Assembly (NCBI RefSeq): GCF_001650905.1
Contig: NZ_LXYG01000015.1
Location: 37,232 to 101,231, forward strand
From: Balneola sp. EhC07
GTDB lineage: Bacteria > Bacteroidota > Rhodothermia > Balneolales > Balneolaceae
DNA length: 64,000 nt
Reading direction: 5' to 3'
Shown here: positions 17,762 to 26,737 of the stretch, in pieces
Layout of the letters: the number at the start of each line of letters is the position of its first letter
Position numbering within the stretch: position 1 is the stretch's first letter
Made by a program: the position numbers and the translations under genes
The notes under the pieces: model-generated
The model's input: only the letters and a program-made list of their open reading frames with translations
Databases searched by the model: none
Told to the model about the DNA's origin: nothing

Positions 17762-18759
17762 AGAAGATCATAGTAACCGGAGGTGCCGGTTTTATTGGTT
17801 CAAATTTGATACTGAAATTATTCAAGGAACATCCTGACTGGACCATCATGAATATTGATAAACTGACATACGCTTCAGATACAGGTTATTTGAAACCTCT
17901 TCGGGATTCTGAGCGATACTATTTCAAAAAAATTGACCTGGTTGATCGTGATGAGGTTAAGGACATCGTAAAAACCTTTCAGCCGGACGGAGTTTTACAC
18001 TTGGCTGCAGAATCACATGTAGATAACTCCATTTCGGGACCGGAACCGTTTATTTTATCCAACGTGGTCGGGACTTTCAATATTCTGGAAGAATGCAGAC
18101 AGCTTTGGCAGGAAGATGAAGAAAGCTGGAAGAACAATCGATTTGTGCATGTTTCAACTGATGAAGTTTACGGTGAACTGGAAGATGATGGTTTCTTTAC
18201 CGAGCAAACTCCTTATGCTCCGAATTCTCCATACAGTGCTTCAAAGGCTAGCAGTGATATGATTGTAAGAGCATATTTCCATACTTATGGAATGAACGTG
18301 GTTACAACTAATTGCTCTAATAACTATGGACCGCATCAACATGATGAAAAGTTGATACCAACTGTGATCCGAAATGCGATCAATCACAATCCGATACCGG
18401 TGTATGGTAAAGGAGAAAATGTTCGTGATTGGCTGAATGTGATCGATCACTGTTCGGCGCTGGAAACAGCATTTCTGAAAGGGAAAGCCGGAGAAGTGTA
18501 TAACATTGGTGGAAATAACGAGTGGAAAAATATTGAACTGGTTCACAAACTTTGTGATTTCTTGAATGAAGAAGTGGGCAACGGGCCTGATGGTGATTAC
18601 AAGAATCTCATCAGTTTTGTTACCGATCGGTTAGGTCACGATTTCCGATATGCCATTGACGCCTCAAAAATTAAAAATGAACTGGGCTGGGAGCCGTCAA
18701 CTGATTTTGATGGAATGTTGAGACACACAGTTTTGTGGTATGTACAGAAGTACAAATAA
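17758..18759 (+). CDS. rmlB: dTDP-glucose 4,6-dehydratase
   Basis: Converts dTDP-glucose to dTDP-4-keto-6-deoxyglucose using bound NAD+. It is an SDR-extended enzyme of 333 residues with the Rossmann motif VTGGAGFIGSNL, the HLAAESHVDNSI segment, the active-site VSTDEVYGEL (Thr/Asp/Glu) and YSASKASSD (Tyr/Lys), and the C-terminal IDASKIKNELGW. The start is TTG at 17758, overlapping the rmlC stop by three bases; no ATG is better placed. It completes a full four-enzyme rhamnose donor pathway in the unusual order A-D-C-B. The product most likely feeds surface polysaccharide. Confidence 0.95.
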   Translation: MKKIIVTGGAGFIGSNLILKLFKEHPDWTIMNIDKLTYASDTGYLKPLRDSERYYFKKIDLVDRDEVKDIVKTFQPDGVLHLAAESHVDNSISGPEPFILSNVVGTFNILEECRQLWQEDEESWKNNRFVHVSTDEVYGELEDDGFFTEQTPYAPNSPYSASKASSDMIVRAYFHTYGMNVVTTNCSNNYGPHQHDEKLIPTVIRNAINHNPIPVYGKGENVRDWLNVIDHCSALETAFLKGKAGEVYNIGGNNEWKNIELVHKLCDFLNEEVGNGPDGDYKNLISFVTDRLGHDFRYAIDASKIKNELGWEPSTDFDGMLRHTVLWYVQKYK

Positions 18760-18782
18760 CAATCAACAATGATTCAAATATC

Positions 18783-18840
18783 AATTAAGAATGCAGATTA
18801 GTTTTACCTAACTCTAAACTGCATTCTTAATTATTAATTT
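18783..18840 (+). terminator. Terminator-like hairpin after the rml operon
   Basis: A perfect 14-base inverted repeat (aattaagaatgcag at 18783-18796 and ctgcattcttaatt at 18819-18832) with a 22-base loop lies 23 bases after the rmlB stop and is followed by a T-rich run. The large loop makes it a moderate rather than strong intrinsic terminator. Confidence 0.6.
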
Positions 18841-18861
18841 TTAATTTATAATTAGTGAGCG

Positions 18862-19329
18862 ATGAGCGAACGTAAGTATTGGTTAATGAAATCTGAGCCT
18901 GATGCGTACAGCATTGATGATCTGGAAAGAGATCAGGTTGAGCCCTGGGATGGAATTCGAAATTATGCAGCCCGAAATTACATGCGGGATGAAATGAAAG
19001 TAGGAGACAAAGTATTGTTTTACCATTCCCGTATTTCTCCACCTGAAATTGTAGGAACGATGGAAGTAGCTAGTGAGCCATATCCTGATCCGACCCAATT
19101 CGATCCTGACTCAAAATATTTTGATGCGAAAAGCAGTGAAGAAGACCCCACTTGGATCTTGGTAGACGTTAAGTTCCTTCAGAAATTTGATAAACCTGTG
19201 GATCGTGAAGCCATGAAAAAAGAATCGGCTTTAGATGATATGGAATTGTTCAGATTGTCTCGATTATCCATCACTCCGGTTAGAGAAGCGGAATGGAATA
19301 AAATTATGGAAATGGCCGGGGAGGAGTAA
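18862..19329 (+). CDS. EVE domain-containing protein
   Basis: A 155-residue protein made of a single EVE (PUA-like) domain, related to thymocyte nuclear protein 1 and bacterial YisJ/UPF0310-type proteins. It has WLMKSEPDAYSIDDL at the N-terminus, WDGIRNYAARNYMRDEM, and GDKVLFYHSRISPPEIVG, the core EVE signature. EVE domains bind modified nucleotides in DNA or RNA, but the ligand here cannot be read from sequence. It is monocistronic, with a terminator hairpin upstream; the next gene is convergent. Confidence 0.9.
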   Translation: MSERKYWLMKSEPDAYSIDDLERDQVEPWDGIRNYAARNYMRDEMKVGDKVLFYHSRISPPEIVGTMEVASEPYPDPTQFDPDSKYFDAKSSEEDPTWILVDVKFLQKFDKPVDREAMKKESALDDMELFRLSRLSITPVREAEWNKIMEMAGEE

Positions 19330-19405
19330 AAACATCTATCATCCATAAACTAGATTCTCCAATTAGTGAAGTAAGCATATGGATAATAGTTGGTTGGTAT
19401 AGAGT

Positions 19406-20311
19406 TTATTGACCAATAGTCATATCGTTTTTTATAACCATTGGAATAGTGATACCTCCCGGTAGATTTGGGCTGTCTTTGATTTGAGCATCTCCAGAAA
19501 TTTCTTGTTCGATTTTTCCTTCTACTACCCAGTTAGATTCAGGGTCCAGTTTATAGCTACTCTGCATCTTTCCGGTTAAATTATACCTTGTTGGCATTCC
19601 ATTTACATCAACGTACGCATCTTTATCTTCAGTAGAAATTTGAGAAGTTCCTTCAATGATAATAGCATCAGAATTGAGATCAACTAGAGTAAAAGTGTTG
19701 TTCATAAAGCCGGACATTCCTGATTCAAGTTTTACTGAGTTTTCCCATTTTTCGCCAACCTTCACTTCTTTATTAGGAAATATAGCTGTAATCATTTCAA
19801 TATTTCCCTTAAATGATTTTTCTCCATAAGCTTGTCGAAGCTGAGTAAGTATCTGCTGCTTTTGAGGTTCAGACAGTTGGGGAAAAGATTCGAACATACC
19901 TTTAAAGATGTTATCTAAGTTTTCAATTCTCGAAATAGTTCCATCTCTTGACATCTCTAATGTAAATTCCTTGCCGATCATAGTTTTTATCAGAGTCGAG
20001 AAAACATCGACTCCCTCACTTTCAGAAGAAAATAACATTTCCCCCATAGGAGTATTCATTTTCATGATCAGACTTGAATAAGATGCGCTCATTAAATAAC
20101 TCTCACCAAGATTTTCGTTAACATGAAAGTCCATCCCCCCGGTAATATCCATCTTGATTACTTGTTCCATACCATAGATCGTTTGAGTGATGGTGGTATT
20201 AGAAATATAGATTTGTGAGTACGTTTCACCCGTTTTCAGGTTTAAGCCCAAATCAGCCTTTTTTTCGTTGGCTGAGAAAATTAGAATAATTGCTGCTAAT
20301 ATGTATTTCAT
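19406..20311 (-). CDS. Exported hypothetical protein (DUF6263-like)
   Basis: A 301-residue protein with an N-terminal hydrophobic stretch (MKYILAAIILIFSA) that looks like a short signal peptide, then an all-beta-looking body without cysteines. Segments such as LNLKTGETYSQIY, EMSRDGTISRIENLD, VGEKWENSVKLESG and YNLTGKMQSSYKLDP resemble the DUF6263 proteins common in Bacteroidota, but this assignment is from memory of the pattern and is tentative. It is convergent with the EVE gene, with 76 bases between the stops. No enzymatic motif was recognised. Confidence 0.6.
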   Translation of the reverse strand: MKYILAAIILIFSANEKKADLGLNLKTGETYSQIYISNTTITQTIYGMEQVIKMDITGGMDFHVNENLGESYLMSASYSSLIMKMNTPMGEMLFSSESEGVDVFSTLIKTMIGKEFTLEMSRDGTISRIENLDNIFKGMFESFPQLSEPQKQQILTQLRQAYGEKSFKGNIEMITAIFPNKEVKVGEKWENSVKLESGMSGFMNNTFTLVDLNSDAIIIEGTSQISTEDKDAYVDVNGMPTRYNLTGKMQSSYKLDPESNWVVEGKIEQEISGDAQIKDSPNLPGGITIPMVIKNDMTIGQ

Positions 20312-20327
20312 GAGTTATTGATGTTTA

Positions 20328-20441
20328 CAACGTTTAGTATATGAGTAGTAGGTGGTTACAAAGCACAAACTTTCGGTTAAGAAAAAAAGACTGATATGAA
20401 CCAAAGCCATGATTTTACCAATATTTCGGCTATTATGTTAT
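20328..20441 (-). repeat. attC-like imperfect palindrome downstream of the MSEP-CTERM gene
   Basis: The 16 bases caacgtttagtatatg (20328-20343) are identical to 26770-26785. The similarity continues, with gaps, through AGTAGG, AAAGC and AAACTTTC. At the other end (20408-20441) TATTTCGGCTATTATGTTA resembles the right arm of the element at 26933-26956. It is thus a third, diverged member of the same ~110-190-base folded family, again placed at the 3' end of a minus-strand gene. Confidence 0.55.
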
Positions 20442-23261
20442 TCAGGTAATTTTATTATATCCATTGTCGTTTCTTTTTTCTCTGAACCATAATATTAGTC
20501 CAAGAAGAATTACCAACAAAATCATACTTGGTTCGCTCATACGTTGAGTGTCTTCGCCAAGGTCTAAAGATTTGTTACCCGACAATACTTGTTCTTGTTT
20601 CTTTTTCAGCATTTCTTTTTGTGCTTCATTTTCTACTACCAAGTAAGATGTTACAGGTGTCATTACTTTTGAGATGAAACTAAGCTTTACCAAATTCAGC
20701 CATTCTCTGTCAGAGTTTTCCGGATGAAGAATTTGTGAATTCCATTGAGCTTGCATCATCAATGCAGATCTCCATTCCTTTTCTTTAATTTCTATTTCGT
20801 TTACTTCAAATTCATCCCTCATTAAAATGACGCTTGGCTCATTGTTATTCGGCAAATAGGTAACTGAATTGTCGGAGCTTTTGTACTCCAAAACAGTTTC
20901 GCAAAATATGCATTCTCGCCTTACTTCGGGTAGTTCCTTTACCGGGTTTCCGACTAAAGAATGTTCTCTTAAATTTCCGTTTTGATCAAGGTTAAAAAAC
21001 AAGTTACTTTCCGGAAATGTAAACTTTAAGTCTGCAAAATCTTTGTCTAAAACCGCATTTTGAAGACTGTCAGTTACGACCACAATTACAGGATAAGCTT
21101 TCGATTTATCTTGATATGCATTAAACAAGGTTTTTCTTATGGCTCTATCCAAGTAAAAGCCACCTTCAAAAGTTTGATTCTTATAATCTCCTTTCCAATC
21201 ATTATCTATCGTTAAGGAAGTCACATAGCTGTTTACAAAACTGATTTTTGCATTTTCTGAAAGCGGTTTATTGGCTTCAATTGCTTGTTCAATTCTTTGG
21301 ATAAACTCAGTTGAATTACTGTTTTTAGAAGCGTCAACCAAAAAATGAAAGTAAGGTTTACGTTTAACAGTACTCAGTTTTTGTTTGTTTTGGGATGAAA
21401 CATAAACGATGTTTTCGGTTTCAATATTCTCATAAATGGTTTCTTCTATATTCCCTAATTCAACTATGTTATCGTCAATATTGAGTCTTAAAGGCTCTTT
21501 ATGTAAGAACTCTATTCCGGTTTTCCTTACTTCATTTTTTGCAAACGGAAAAACCCTGAAGGCAACTTTATTTCCCGTCAAATAGTATAGAATTCCCGGG
21601 TCACGGTTTCCATTTCGGATTTGTGAGAATATCCATGTCGCCGATTTTTTCTCCGCTAAAATACCTGGTTCTTTTACGTCTCCAACATATAGATAGTAAT
21701 CACTGATCCAACAGCCTTCAGGCAGATCGATCGTTGTGGCATATTCTGAAAACCAAGCATTTTCGTTTTTGTTTGTTATTTCCAAGTTAACCCAACTTTT
21801 CCATGCATTCTGAGTTTTGTCGTACGTACTGCTTGTGGAAATATTACTTATTTGAACATTGTTGTTTTGAATATTTTCAGGTCTTAACTCAAAAGAAGTT
21901 TTATCAAAAAATATTTTTTCAATGGTGTTAATTTTTGAATCAGACAAAGTGAGATTATCCATTACCAACCAATTAAAATACGATGACAAATAAGGGGAGC
22001 CATTGCCAAATATTCCACCTCTACCGTCTTTATGACCTTTTATAACATCGAGCGTTTTTTGAAGCGAAACTTTATCAATTTCATATTGCTTTGAGTAGTC
22101 AGGATTATATAAATAAGATAGTGTTTCATTTAAAACGCTTTTGTCTTTCAGATACGTCGCAGTGATAAATGAAGGAATTACCAAAAAGCACAATATCGAA
22201 ATTCCGATAAGGAGTTTTTTGGAAAACAATTTTTTTAGGTGATCGAAATCTTTTGAAAGTTCGTTGATGTGAATCACGAAAAGAACTAGAGGTGTTAGCA
22301 TTAAAAACCCTGTTCCAATTGCAATAATTGCAATTACTGATAAAGGCAAAAAGGGGAGAAACACTAAAAAGAAATAGAATGTGTAAGCAAATGTTATGCT
22401 TCTTCCAATGAATACAAGCAGACGGTATGTTTTGTTTTCAAGGTTGGGTAAGCAAACCATTATCCCATTGACAATGGCAAGTATATAAAACCAAGCATTA
22501 TAAAATTCTCCAAAAATTCCTGATTCGCTGGATCCAAAATCAGTAAATAAGTGTCCATTGTTTACTCCTAATCCAATTAATGGAAGAATTATTGCAATCG
22601 GAATTTTCCATGCTAGTTGGTATTTCTGCCAAGCTTCTGCTTTTTTAGTGGCGAGTATAAATACGCCTCTAATTAAAAAGAAAAGGAAAACTAAAGTGGC
22701 AGTAATAACCAAAACAACCATTGCATGAACGCTAAACTCCTGGTCAATTGGTTGCCATAAAGGAAGGATGATTTGAGCAAATAAGTAACCGGTAATCGGT
22801 ATACAAATTGCTATTAGAAAATTTACCCAAGCTTTGTGTTCTTTGTTTTCAGCTGTAAAATGTGAAACCAAAACGAATAATGAATAAGCAAGTGTTGGCA
22901 TCAGAAATGTTCCAACGTATAAAAAGATGTTATCCGAAACCATCCATTGAGGTATTGAAAAAGGAATGAATTTATCAAAATGATAACTATAGAGATAAAT
23001 GAAAGGGATGTAGCAAAGCGGGGCTACCAATCCAAACCATAGAGAAACATTCTTTTTCTTTAAACTCAGATAAACTGTATAAGCAAAATTCAGTGATCCA
23101 AGAACTCCTAACCAAATACCAAAAGACTTCCAGAGTTGGATGCTGCTTTCTTCCAGTAAAGTTTTAATAATATTGAACTGACCAATGAAGATGAAAAACA
23201 GCACGACCAACGGCAGCGTGTTTATAACAAATAGCCATTTTGGGTTAAGCAAATTTCGCAT
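20442..23261 (-). CDS. MSEP-CTERM protein, predicted exosortase K substrate
   Basis: A 939-residue protein. Residues 1 to about 370 contain around ten hydrophobic membrane segments. About 470-640 resemble a VIT domain (LPEGCWISDYYLYVGDVKEP, EKKSATWIF, FRVFPF), followed by a vWA-like stretch beginning FHFLVDAS. The C-terminus is a tripartite sorting signal: RMSEPS (MSEP at 908-911), a hydrophobic helix ILLVILLGLILWF, then a basic tail REKRN. This matches the MSEP-CTERM family, known to occur beside exosortase K, and here xrtK lies immediately upstream with a 17-base overlap. Processing at the MSEP motif is inferred from the family. The biological role of the pair is unknown. The ATG at 23261 is the only start that fits. 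Confidence 0.85.
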   Translation of the reverse strand: MRNLLNPKWLFVINTLPLVVLFFIFIGQFNIIKTLLEESSIQLWKSFGIWLGVLGSLNFAYTVYLSLKKKNVSLWFGLVAPLCYIPFIYLYSYHFDKFIPFSIPQWMVSDNIFLYVGTFLMPTLAYSLFVLVSHFTAENKEHKAWVNFLIAICIPITGYLFAQIILPLWQPIDQEFSVHAMVVLVITATLVFLFFLIRGVFILATKKAEAWQKYQLAWKIPIAIILPLIGLGVNNGHLFTDFGSSESGIFGEFYNAWFYILAIVNGIMVCLPNLENKTYRLLVFIGRSITFAYTFYFFLVFLPFLPLSVIAIIAIGTGFLMLTPLVLFVIHINELSKDFDHLKKLFSKKLLIGISILCFLVIPSFITATYLKDKSVLNETLSYLYNPDYSKQYEIDKVSLQKTLDVIKGHKDGRGGIFGNGSPYLSSYFNWLVMDNLTLSDSKINTIEKIFFDKTSFELRPENIQNNNVQISNISTSSTYDKTQNAWKSWVNLEITNKNENAWFSEYATTIDLPEGCWISDYYLYVGDVKEPGILAEKKSATWIFSQIRNGNRDPGILYYLTGNKVAFRVFPFAKNEVRKTGIEFLHKEPLRLNIDDNIVELGNIEETIYENIETENIVYVSSQNKQKLSTVKRKPYFHFLVDASKNSNSTEFIQRIEQAIEANKPLSENAKISFVNSYVTSLTIDNDWKGDYKNQTFEGGFYLDRAIRKTLFNAYQDKSKAYPVIVVVTDSLQNAVLDKDFADLKFTFPESNLFFNLDQNGNLREHSLVGNPVKELPEVRRECIFCETVLEYKSSDNSVTYLPNNNEPSVILMRDEFEVNEIEIKEKEWRSALMMQAQWNSQILHPENSDREWLNLVKLSFISKVMTPVTSYLVVENEAQKEMLKKKQEQVLSGNKSLDLGEDTQRMSEPSMILLVILLGLILWFREKRNDNGYNKIT

Positions 23262-23784
23262 TTTGTCGTTTGTGGATTAATAATTTCTCAATTAGTACAT
23301 AAGCCAAGATCAGAAATGACAGATTAGTAATTATGCCAATAGCTTCGTGTACAATATGTTGTTGGTTCAGAAAAATGTTCTTTGTCTGATTCTGCACAAC
23401 GATTGAAGCAAATATTCGGGATGTATTTACAAATATCGTCAGCAGATAAGCTCCAATTAAAGCAATCGGGATAGTCAGAATTCTGCTTAAAGTCCTTTCA
23501 ACGTATTTTAACGTCAGATAAGTAAATAGCAGAAAGGATAAAACCCAAAAGTTGAAACCCGAGCAAGATTTGTCAATAATGATATCCAGATGTTCGTGAT
23601 AATATCCACTAACCGGGAGATAAATAGAATGTGAGCCTGTCAAAAGCCCAACAAGTTTGTCGGTCGGTTTGAGAAGGAAGATCAAGTCGTTATTGTCAGC
23701 AAGAGTAAAACCAAATTTCAGTGAGATAAAAAGGCCTACTGCTATAAAATAATAAGTTATGTTTGTGTTTCTGAGCACTGTCAT
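23245..23784 (-). CDS. xrtK: Exosortase K
   Basis: A 179-residue integral membrane cysteine transpeptidase/protease of the exosortase family. The catalytic triad is visible in the expected order: Cys74 in DKSCSGFNFW, Arg123 in NTSRIFAS and His146 in IVHEAIG. Hydrophobic segments surround each of them, and the length is typical of the shorter exosortases. It is predicted to recognise the MSEP C-terminal signal of the next gene, which overlaps its 3' end by 17 bases. No EPS cluster, as usually accompanies EpsH-type exosortases, lies nearby, so this looks like a dedicated single-target pair. The K subfamily assignment depends on the partner. Confidence 0.87.
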   Translation of the reverse strand: MTVLRNTNITYYFIAVGLFISLKFGFTLADNNDLIFLLKPTDKLVGLLTGSHSIYLPVSGYYHEHLDIIIDKSCSGFNFWVLSFLLFTYLTLKYVERTLSRILTIPIALIGAYLLTIFVNTSRIFASIVVQNQTKNIFLNQQHIVHEAIGIITNLSFLILAYVLIEKLLIHKRQNAKFA

Positions 23785-23917
23785 TTTTGTATGTGGGTAA
23801 CGATCATGTGTACTAGCTGTATCAGGTTTTATGTATTAAATGTTAAAGTTGATACAAAAATGGATAAAAAGAAAAATTTTGAACTTCTAAATTCCTCACT
23901 ATTACATATTCAAAATG

Positions 23918-24976
23918 TTAAATACCGGCATTTTCCTTCTCGTGTTGCAGGAGCCATTCTTTTCGCTCTAATCCTCCTCCATAACCTGTTAGTTTCCCAT
24001 CTTTTCCAATTACTCTATGACAAGGAATGATGATTGAAATTCGATTATAACCATTTGCTGAAGCTACGGCTCTTACTCCTTTTGGATTATTGATATTATC
24101 GGCTTGTTGTTGATATGTAGATGTTTTACCGTAGTCTATTTTTTGCAAATTGTTCCAAACCAAATTTTGAAAGTCAGTTCCAGGTGTTTCAAGTTTTACG
24201 TCAAACGCTTTTCTTGTTCCTTGAAAATATTCGTCAATTTCCTTTTTCGTTTGTTTAATGTGTTCATTTTCTCCTGCAATGATGTTGGCATTCAAACGTT
24301 TTTGTAAATCTTTAAATTCGGTTTCGAGCATTCGTCGGTCAACAAATTCCAATAAACAAACTCCATTTTTGGTGGCACAAACAAACATTGGACCCAAAGG
24401 TGTTGTAAGTCGACTTATGAGGATTATGCCTTTTTCTTTTATTTGTTTTGGTGATTTGCCTACAAGTTTTTTAAAAGTGTAGCCAAAACCACTTAATGAT
24501 TCATAACCTGTATCAAACGCGGTAGTAGTAGCACTTTTTCCCTGTTTTAGTTCTTGAAATGCATTGTTAATTCTATACATTCTTTGGTATGTCTGGAAAG
24601 TCATCCCAAAATTTTTCTTAAACCATCTACGTACAACTTCCGGACTAATTCCTTTTAGTCTTAAATCATTGTCAGTTATTTTCTCTTTCGGGTTTTCTTT
24701 AACCAAAATGATCGCATTTTCAACTTGTTCAGGTGCTTTATTTGCGTTTTCTGTTGGTTTACAAACCTTACAGGGTCTGTAGCCATTGTTCAATGCTTCT
24801 TTAAAAGTTGTATAAAACTCAACATTCTCTCTTTTAGGTTTCCTTGCACGGCACGTTGAAATACAAAAAACAGATGTAGTTTTTACACCGACAAAAAAGA
24901 TTCCAACAAAGTTTTCTTTTCTTTCTAACAATGCTTTGTAATAGGCTTCTATTTTCTTTTTATCTGTTATGAGCAT
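23918..24976 (-). CDS. ada: Bifunctional methylated-DNA repair protein / transcription factor Ada
   Basis: A 352-residue protein with the full three-part Ada layout. The zinc-binding methyl-phosphotriester domain has Cys38, Cys42, Cys69 and Cys72 (CISTC and CKVC), and Cys38 is the expected phosphotriester methyl acceptor. An AraC-type helix-turn-helix region follows (about 90-170; SPEVVRRWFKKNFGMTF, AFDTGYESLSGFGYTFKK). The C-terminal O6-methylguanine-DNA methyltransferase domain has Cys319 in IIPCHRVIG and a downstream GYGGGLERKEWLL. It repairs alkylated DNA and, once methylated, should activate its regulon. The ATG abuts the stop of the upstream PEP-mutase-like gene with no gap, so the two are co-transcribed. 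Confidence 0.95.
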   Translation of the reverse strand: MLITDKKKIEAYYKALLERKENFVGIFFVGVKTTSVFCISTCRARKPKRENVEFYTTFKEALNNGYRPCKVCKPTENANKAPEQVENAIILVKENPKEKITDNDLRLKGISPEVVRRWFKKNFGMTFQTYQRMYRINNAFQELKQGKSATTTAFDTGYESLSGFGYTFKKLVGKSPKQIKEKGIILISRLTTPLGPMFVCATKNGVCLLEFVDRRMLETEFKDLQKRLNANIIAGENEHIKQTKKEIDEYFQGTRKAFDVKLETPGTDFQNLVWNNLQKIDYGKTSTYQQQADNINNPKGVRAVASANGYNRISIIIPCHRVIGKDGKLTGYGGGLERKEWLLQHEKENAGI

Positions 24977-25732
24977 TTAAAAAATTGAATTAAATGTTTT
25001 TTGGTTTAATACTGTTTTCGTTGTTTGTTCAAACTGGCTGTACATTTTGTCAAAGAGAAAATTACCCATACTTATTCGTTTTACACCTAATTTTGATAAT
25101 GTCTCAAAATCCGGAAGATCAGGCATACACATTACGTTAATTGGTAAATTCGTTGAATCGACAATAGTTTTAATATCATTTTCTCTCTCAATACAAGGCA
25201 CGAAAATTCCGTTTGCTCCTGCTTTTTGATAAAGTTCAATTCTATTTTTTGTTTCTTCAATTACATTTTCTTTTAGCAGGATAAATGTGTCTGTTCGTAC
25301 GTTTATAAATAAGTCAATGCTTTCTTTTTCTAAACATTCCTTTATTTCAGTTAATGTCTGCGCAAAACTAGTCGCGTTTAATAGAACCCGTTTTTCGTTG
25401 ACCACACTGTCTTCAATGTTAATTCCGACTACTCCTAATTCTACTAACCTTTTAATGTGATCGAATATTTGTTTTGGATTACGACTATATCCTGATTCCA
25501 AATCCACAGACAAAGGCAGATTTGTGTTAACTGCAATTCTCTTTACGAAATATTCCAATTCGGAAAATTCCATTTCTTCACCATCGTTATATCCCAAAAT
25601 TGATGCGATGGCAGAACTTGAAGTTCCAATTGCTTGAAAGTTTAATTTTTCGGCTGTTCTTGTACTTGGAACATCCCAAACATTTCCGATTAGCAATGGT
25701 TTTTTTTGATTGTGTAAGTTTTTAAATCTCAT
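24977..25732 (-). CDS. Isocitrate lyase / PEP mutase family protein
   Basis: A 251-residue TIM-barrel protein of the ICL/PEPM superfamily (PF13714 type). It has LLIGNVWDVPSTRTAEKL at the N-terminus, GTSSSAIASILGYNDG, the metal-site region LPLSVDLESGYSRN, GVVGINIEDSV, and RTDTFILL. Family members form or cleave C-C or C-P bonds next to an alpha-keto acid (oxaloacetate/PEP). The PEP mutase signature EDKxxPK is not present, so phosphonate synthesis is unlikely. Its stop is directly followed by the ada start, a pairing that suggests co-regulation but gives no clear substrate. Confidence 0.85.
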   Translation of the reverse strand: MRFKNLHNQKKPLLIGNVWDVPSTRTAEKLNFQAIGTSSSAIASILGYNDGEEMEFSELEYFVKRIAVNTNLPLSVDLESGYSRNPKQIFDHIKRLVELGVVGINIEDSVVNEKRVLLNATSFAQTLTEIKECLEKESIDLFINVRTDTFILLKENVIEETKNRIELYQKAGANGIFVPCIERENDIKTIVDSTNLPINVMCMPDLPDFETLSKLGVKRISMGNFLFDKMYSQFEQTTKTVLNQKTFNSIF

Positions 25733-25813
25733 CCTTCTATTTTTGATCCAAAGTAAACACGATGAAATTTAGTGGGCAACCGAAAATTGGACGAGTATTT
25801 TTCTGTTTGGAAT

Positions 25814-25925
25814 GTTGGAGAAGAAGAACGGAGCGGATTCTTCTTCAACGTTTTGATGGAAGAGGGAGTAGGAGCTTTGATTTACCACTAAAGCCCGCAT
25901 TATTTATAGCCATTGTTGCGCCTAG
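25814..25925 (-). repeat. Hairpin plus degenerate attC-like element at 3' end of the endopeptidase-like gene
   Basis: A hairpin (arms gttggagaagaagaa at 25814-25828 and ttcttcttcaac at 25838-25849) closely resembles the one at 26738-26773. It is followed by a stretch whose far end (ccactaaagcccgcattatttatag, 25886-25910 region, given here only to mark the place) parallels the right arm of the 26767-26960 element. The middle of the element appears to have been lost. The stop codon of the flanking gene lies inside the right arm. Confidence 0.5.
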
Positions 25926-26713
25926 TTATTTTTTATTTGAATGTGAATATGATCATCGTGTCTAACAGCTCTGCATCCGTGATATCTAATTTTGTCATTT
26001 TTTAAGTTTAATCTCTTTACTAAATGTGGTTCGATAAACACTTTGTCAATCAGGTTATTATTTACAATTTCATTTATCAGTTTTTTATTTTCTGTTTCAG
26101 AAAATTTTAACTCTGAGTTTTTCTTTCCAAAAGTCAAGTACTTAGGGTAATCGTACTGGAAATAGCCTAGTTTTTTACATTCAGATATTTGGTCAAATTC
26201 TGATTTTCTTGGAGATTCAAATACACCATAACCACTTGTGGATTTAGTCAAGTCAGTAATTTCTCCATTTTGTTTTTCATAAATGAAACTTAGGTCAATT
26301 TTATTACCGTCATTATGACTTAGATGCGGTAGTAAAGGGAATTTATTAATAAATGGAAAGTTTGCGTCTAAGAAACGAATCTGTCTATTCTTTGAAATCT
26401 GTTGTAATACATTATTTAACTGTGGTTTTACATAATTGCGATTAAGCAAAACAGTCATATATGTTGCAGGTTTTAAGTTATTGGTTGTTTGAATTTTTTG
26501 ACGACCAAACATTGGAGCTAAAACAGGAATAATGATGTAAGTAGAAAGTAAATAAACAGTCGTAAAAACTGTCATTTTTTTAAACTTAAAATGTGTTTTC
26601 CATTTAGCTGAAATGAATAGGCTTAGTAGTAAAATCAGTCCGCCAATTTGAGTCGTAATTGTTAGAAAAACGAAAAGTGAAATGATTATTATAAACTTAA
26701 ATACTTTCCTCAA
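25922..26713 (-). CDS. Membrane-anchored murein endopeptidase-like (MepA/M74 or M15-type) protein
   Basis: A 263-residue protein with two N-terminal hydrophobic segments (about residues 5-33 and 47-67) and an external domain with zinc-peptidase-like motifs. These are LSHNDGNKIDLSF, which fits HxxGxxxD, and near the C-terminus GCRAVRHDDHIHIQ, which fits the final HxH of penicillin-insensitive murein endopeptidases. The start is TTG at 26713; there is no ATG before residue 47. The body is shorter than MepA and otherwise diverged, so peptidoglycan cleavage is a motif-based inference. It sits between two copies of a GTTGAAGAAG hairpin, as if carried in a small mobile cassette. Confidence 0.6.
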   Translation of the reverse strand: MRKVFKFIIIISLFVFLTITTQIGGLILLLSLFISAKWKTHFKFKKMTVFTTVYLLSTYIIIPVLAPMFGRQKIQTTNNLKPATYMTVLLNRNYVKPQLNNVLQQISKNRQIRFLDANFPFINKFPLLPHLSHNDGNKIDLSFIYEKQNGEITDLTKSTSGYGVFESPRKSEFDQISECKKLGYFQYDYPKYLTFGKKNSELKFSETENKKLINEIVNNNLIDKVFIEPHLVKRLNLKNDKIRYHGCRAVRHDDHIHIQIKNN

Positions 26714-26737
26714 TGGGTAGATTTTTTAATTAGCCAC

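Noticed and set aside
23791-24030. A 79-residue plus-strand frame between exosortase K and ada
   Set aside because: It overlaps the end of ada in antisense, its residues show no pattern, and it has no ribosome site; it is probably chance.
24977-25732. Phosphonate biosynthesis (PEP mutase proper)
   Set aside because: The EDKxxPK-type signature of true PEP mutases was not found, and no partner decarboxylase gene is present.
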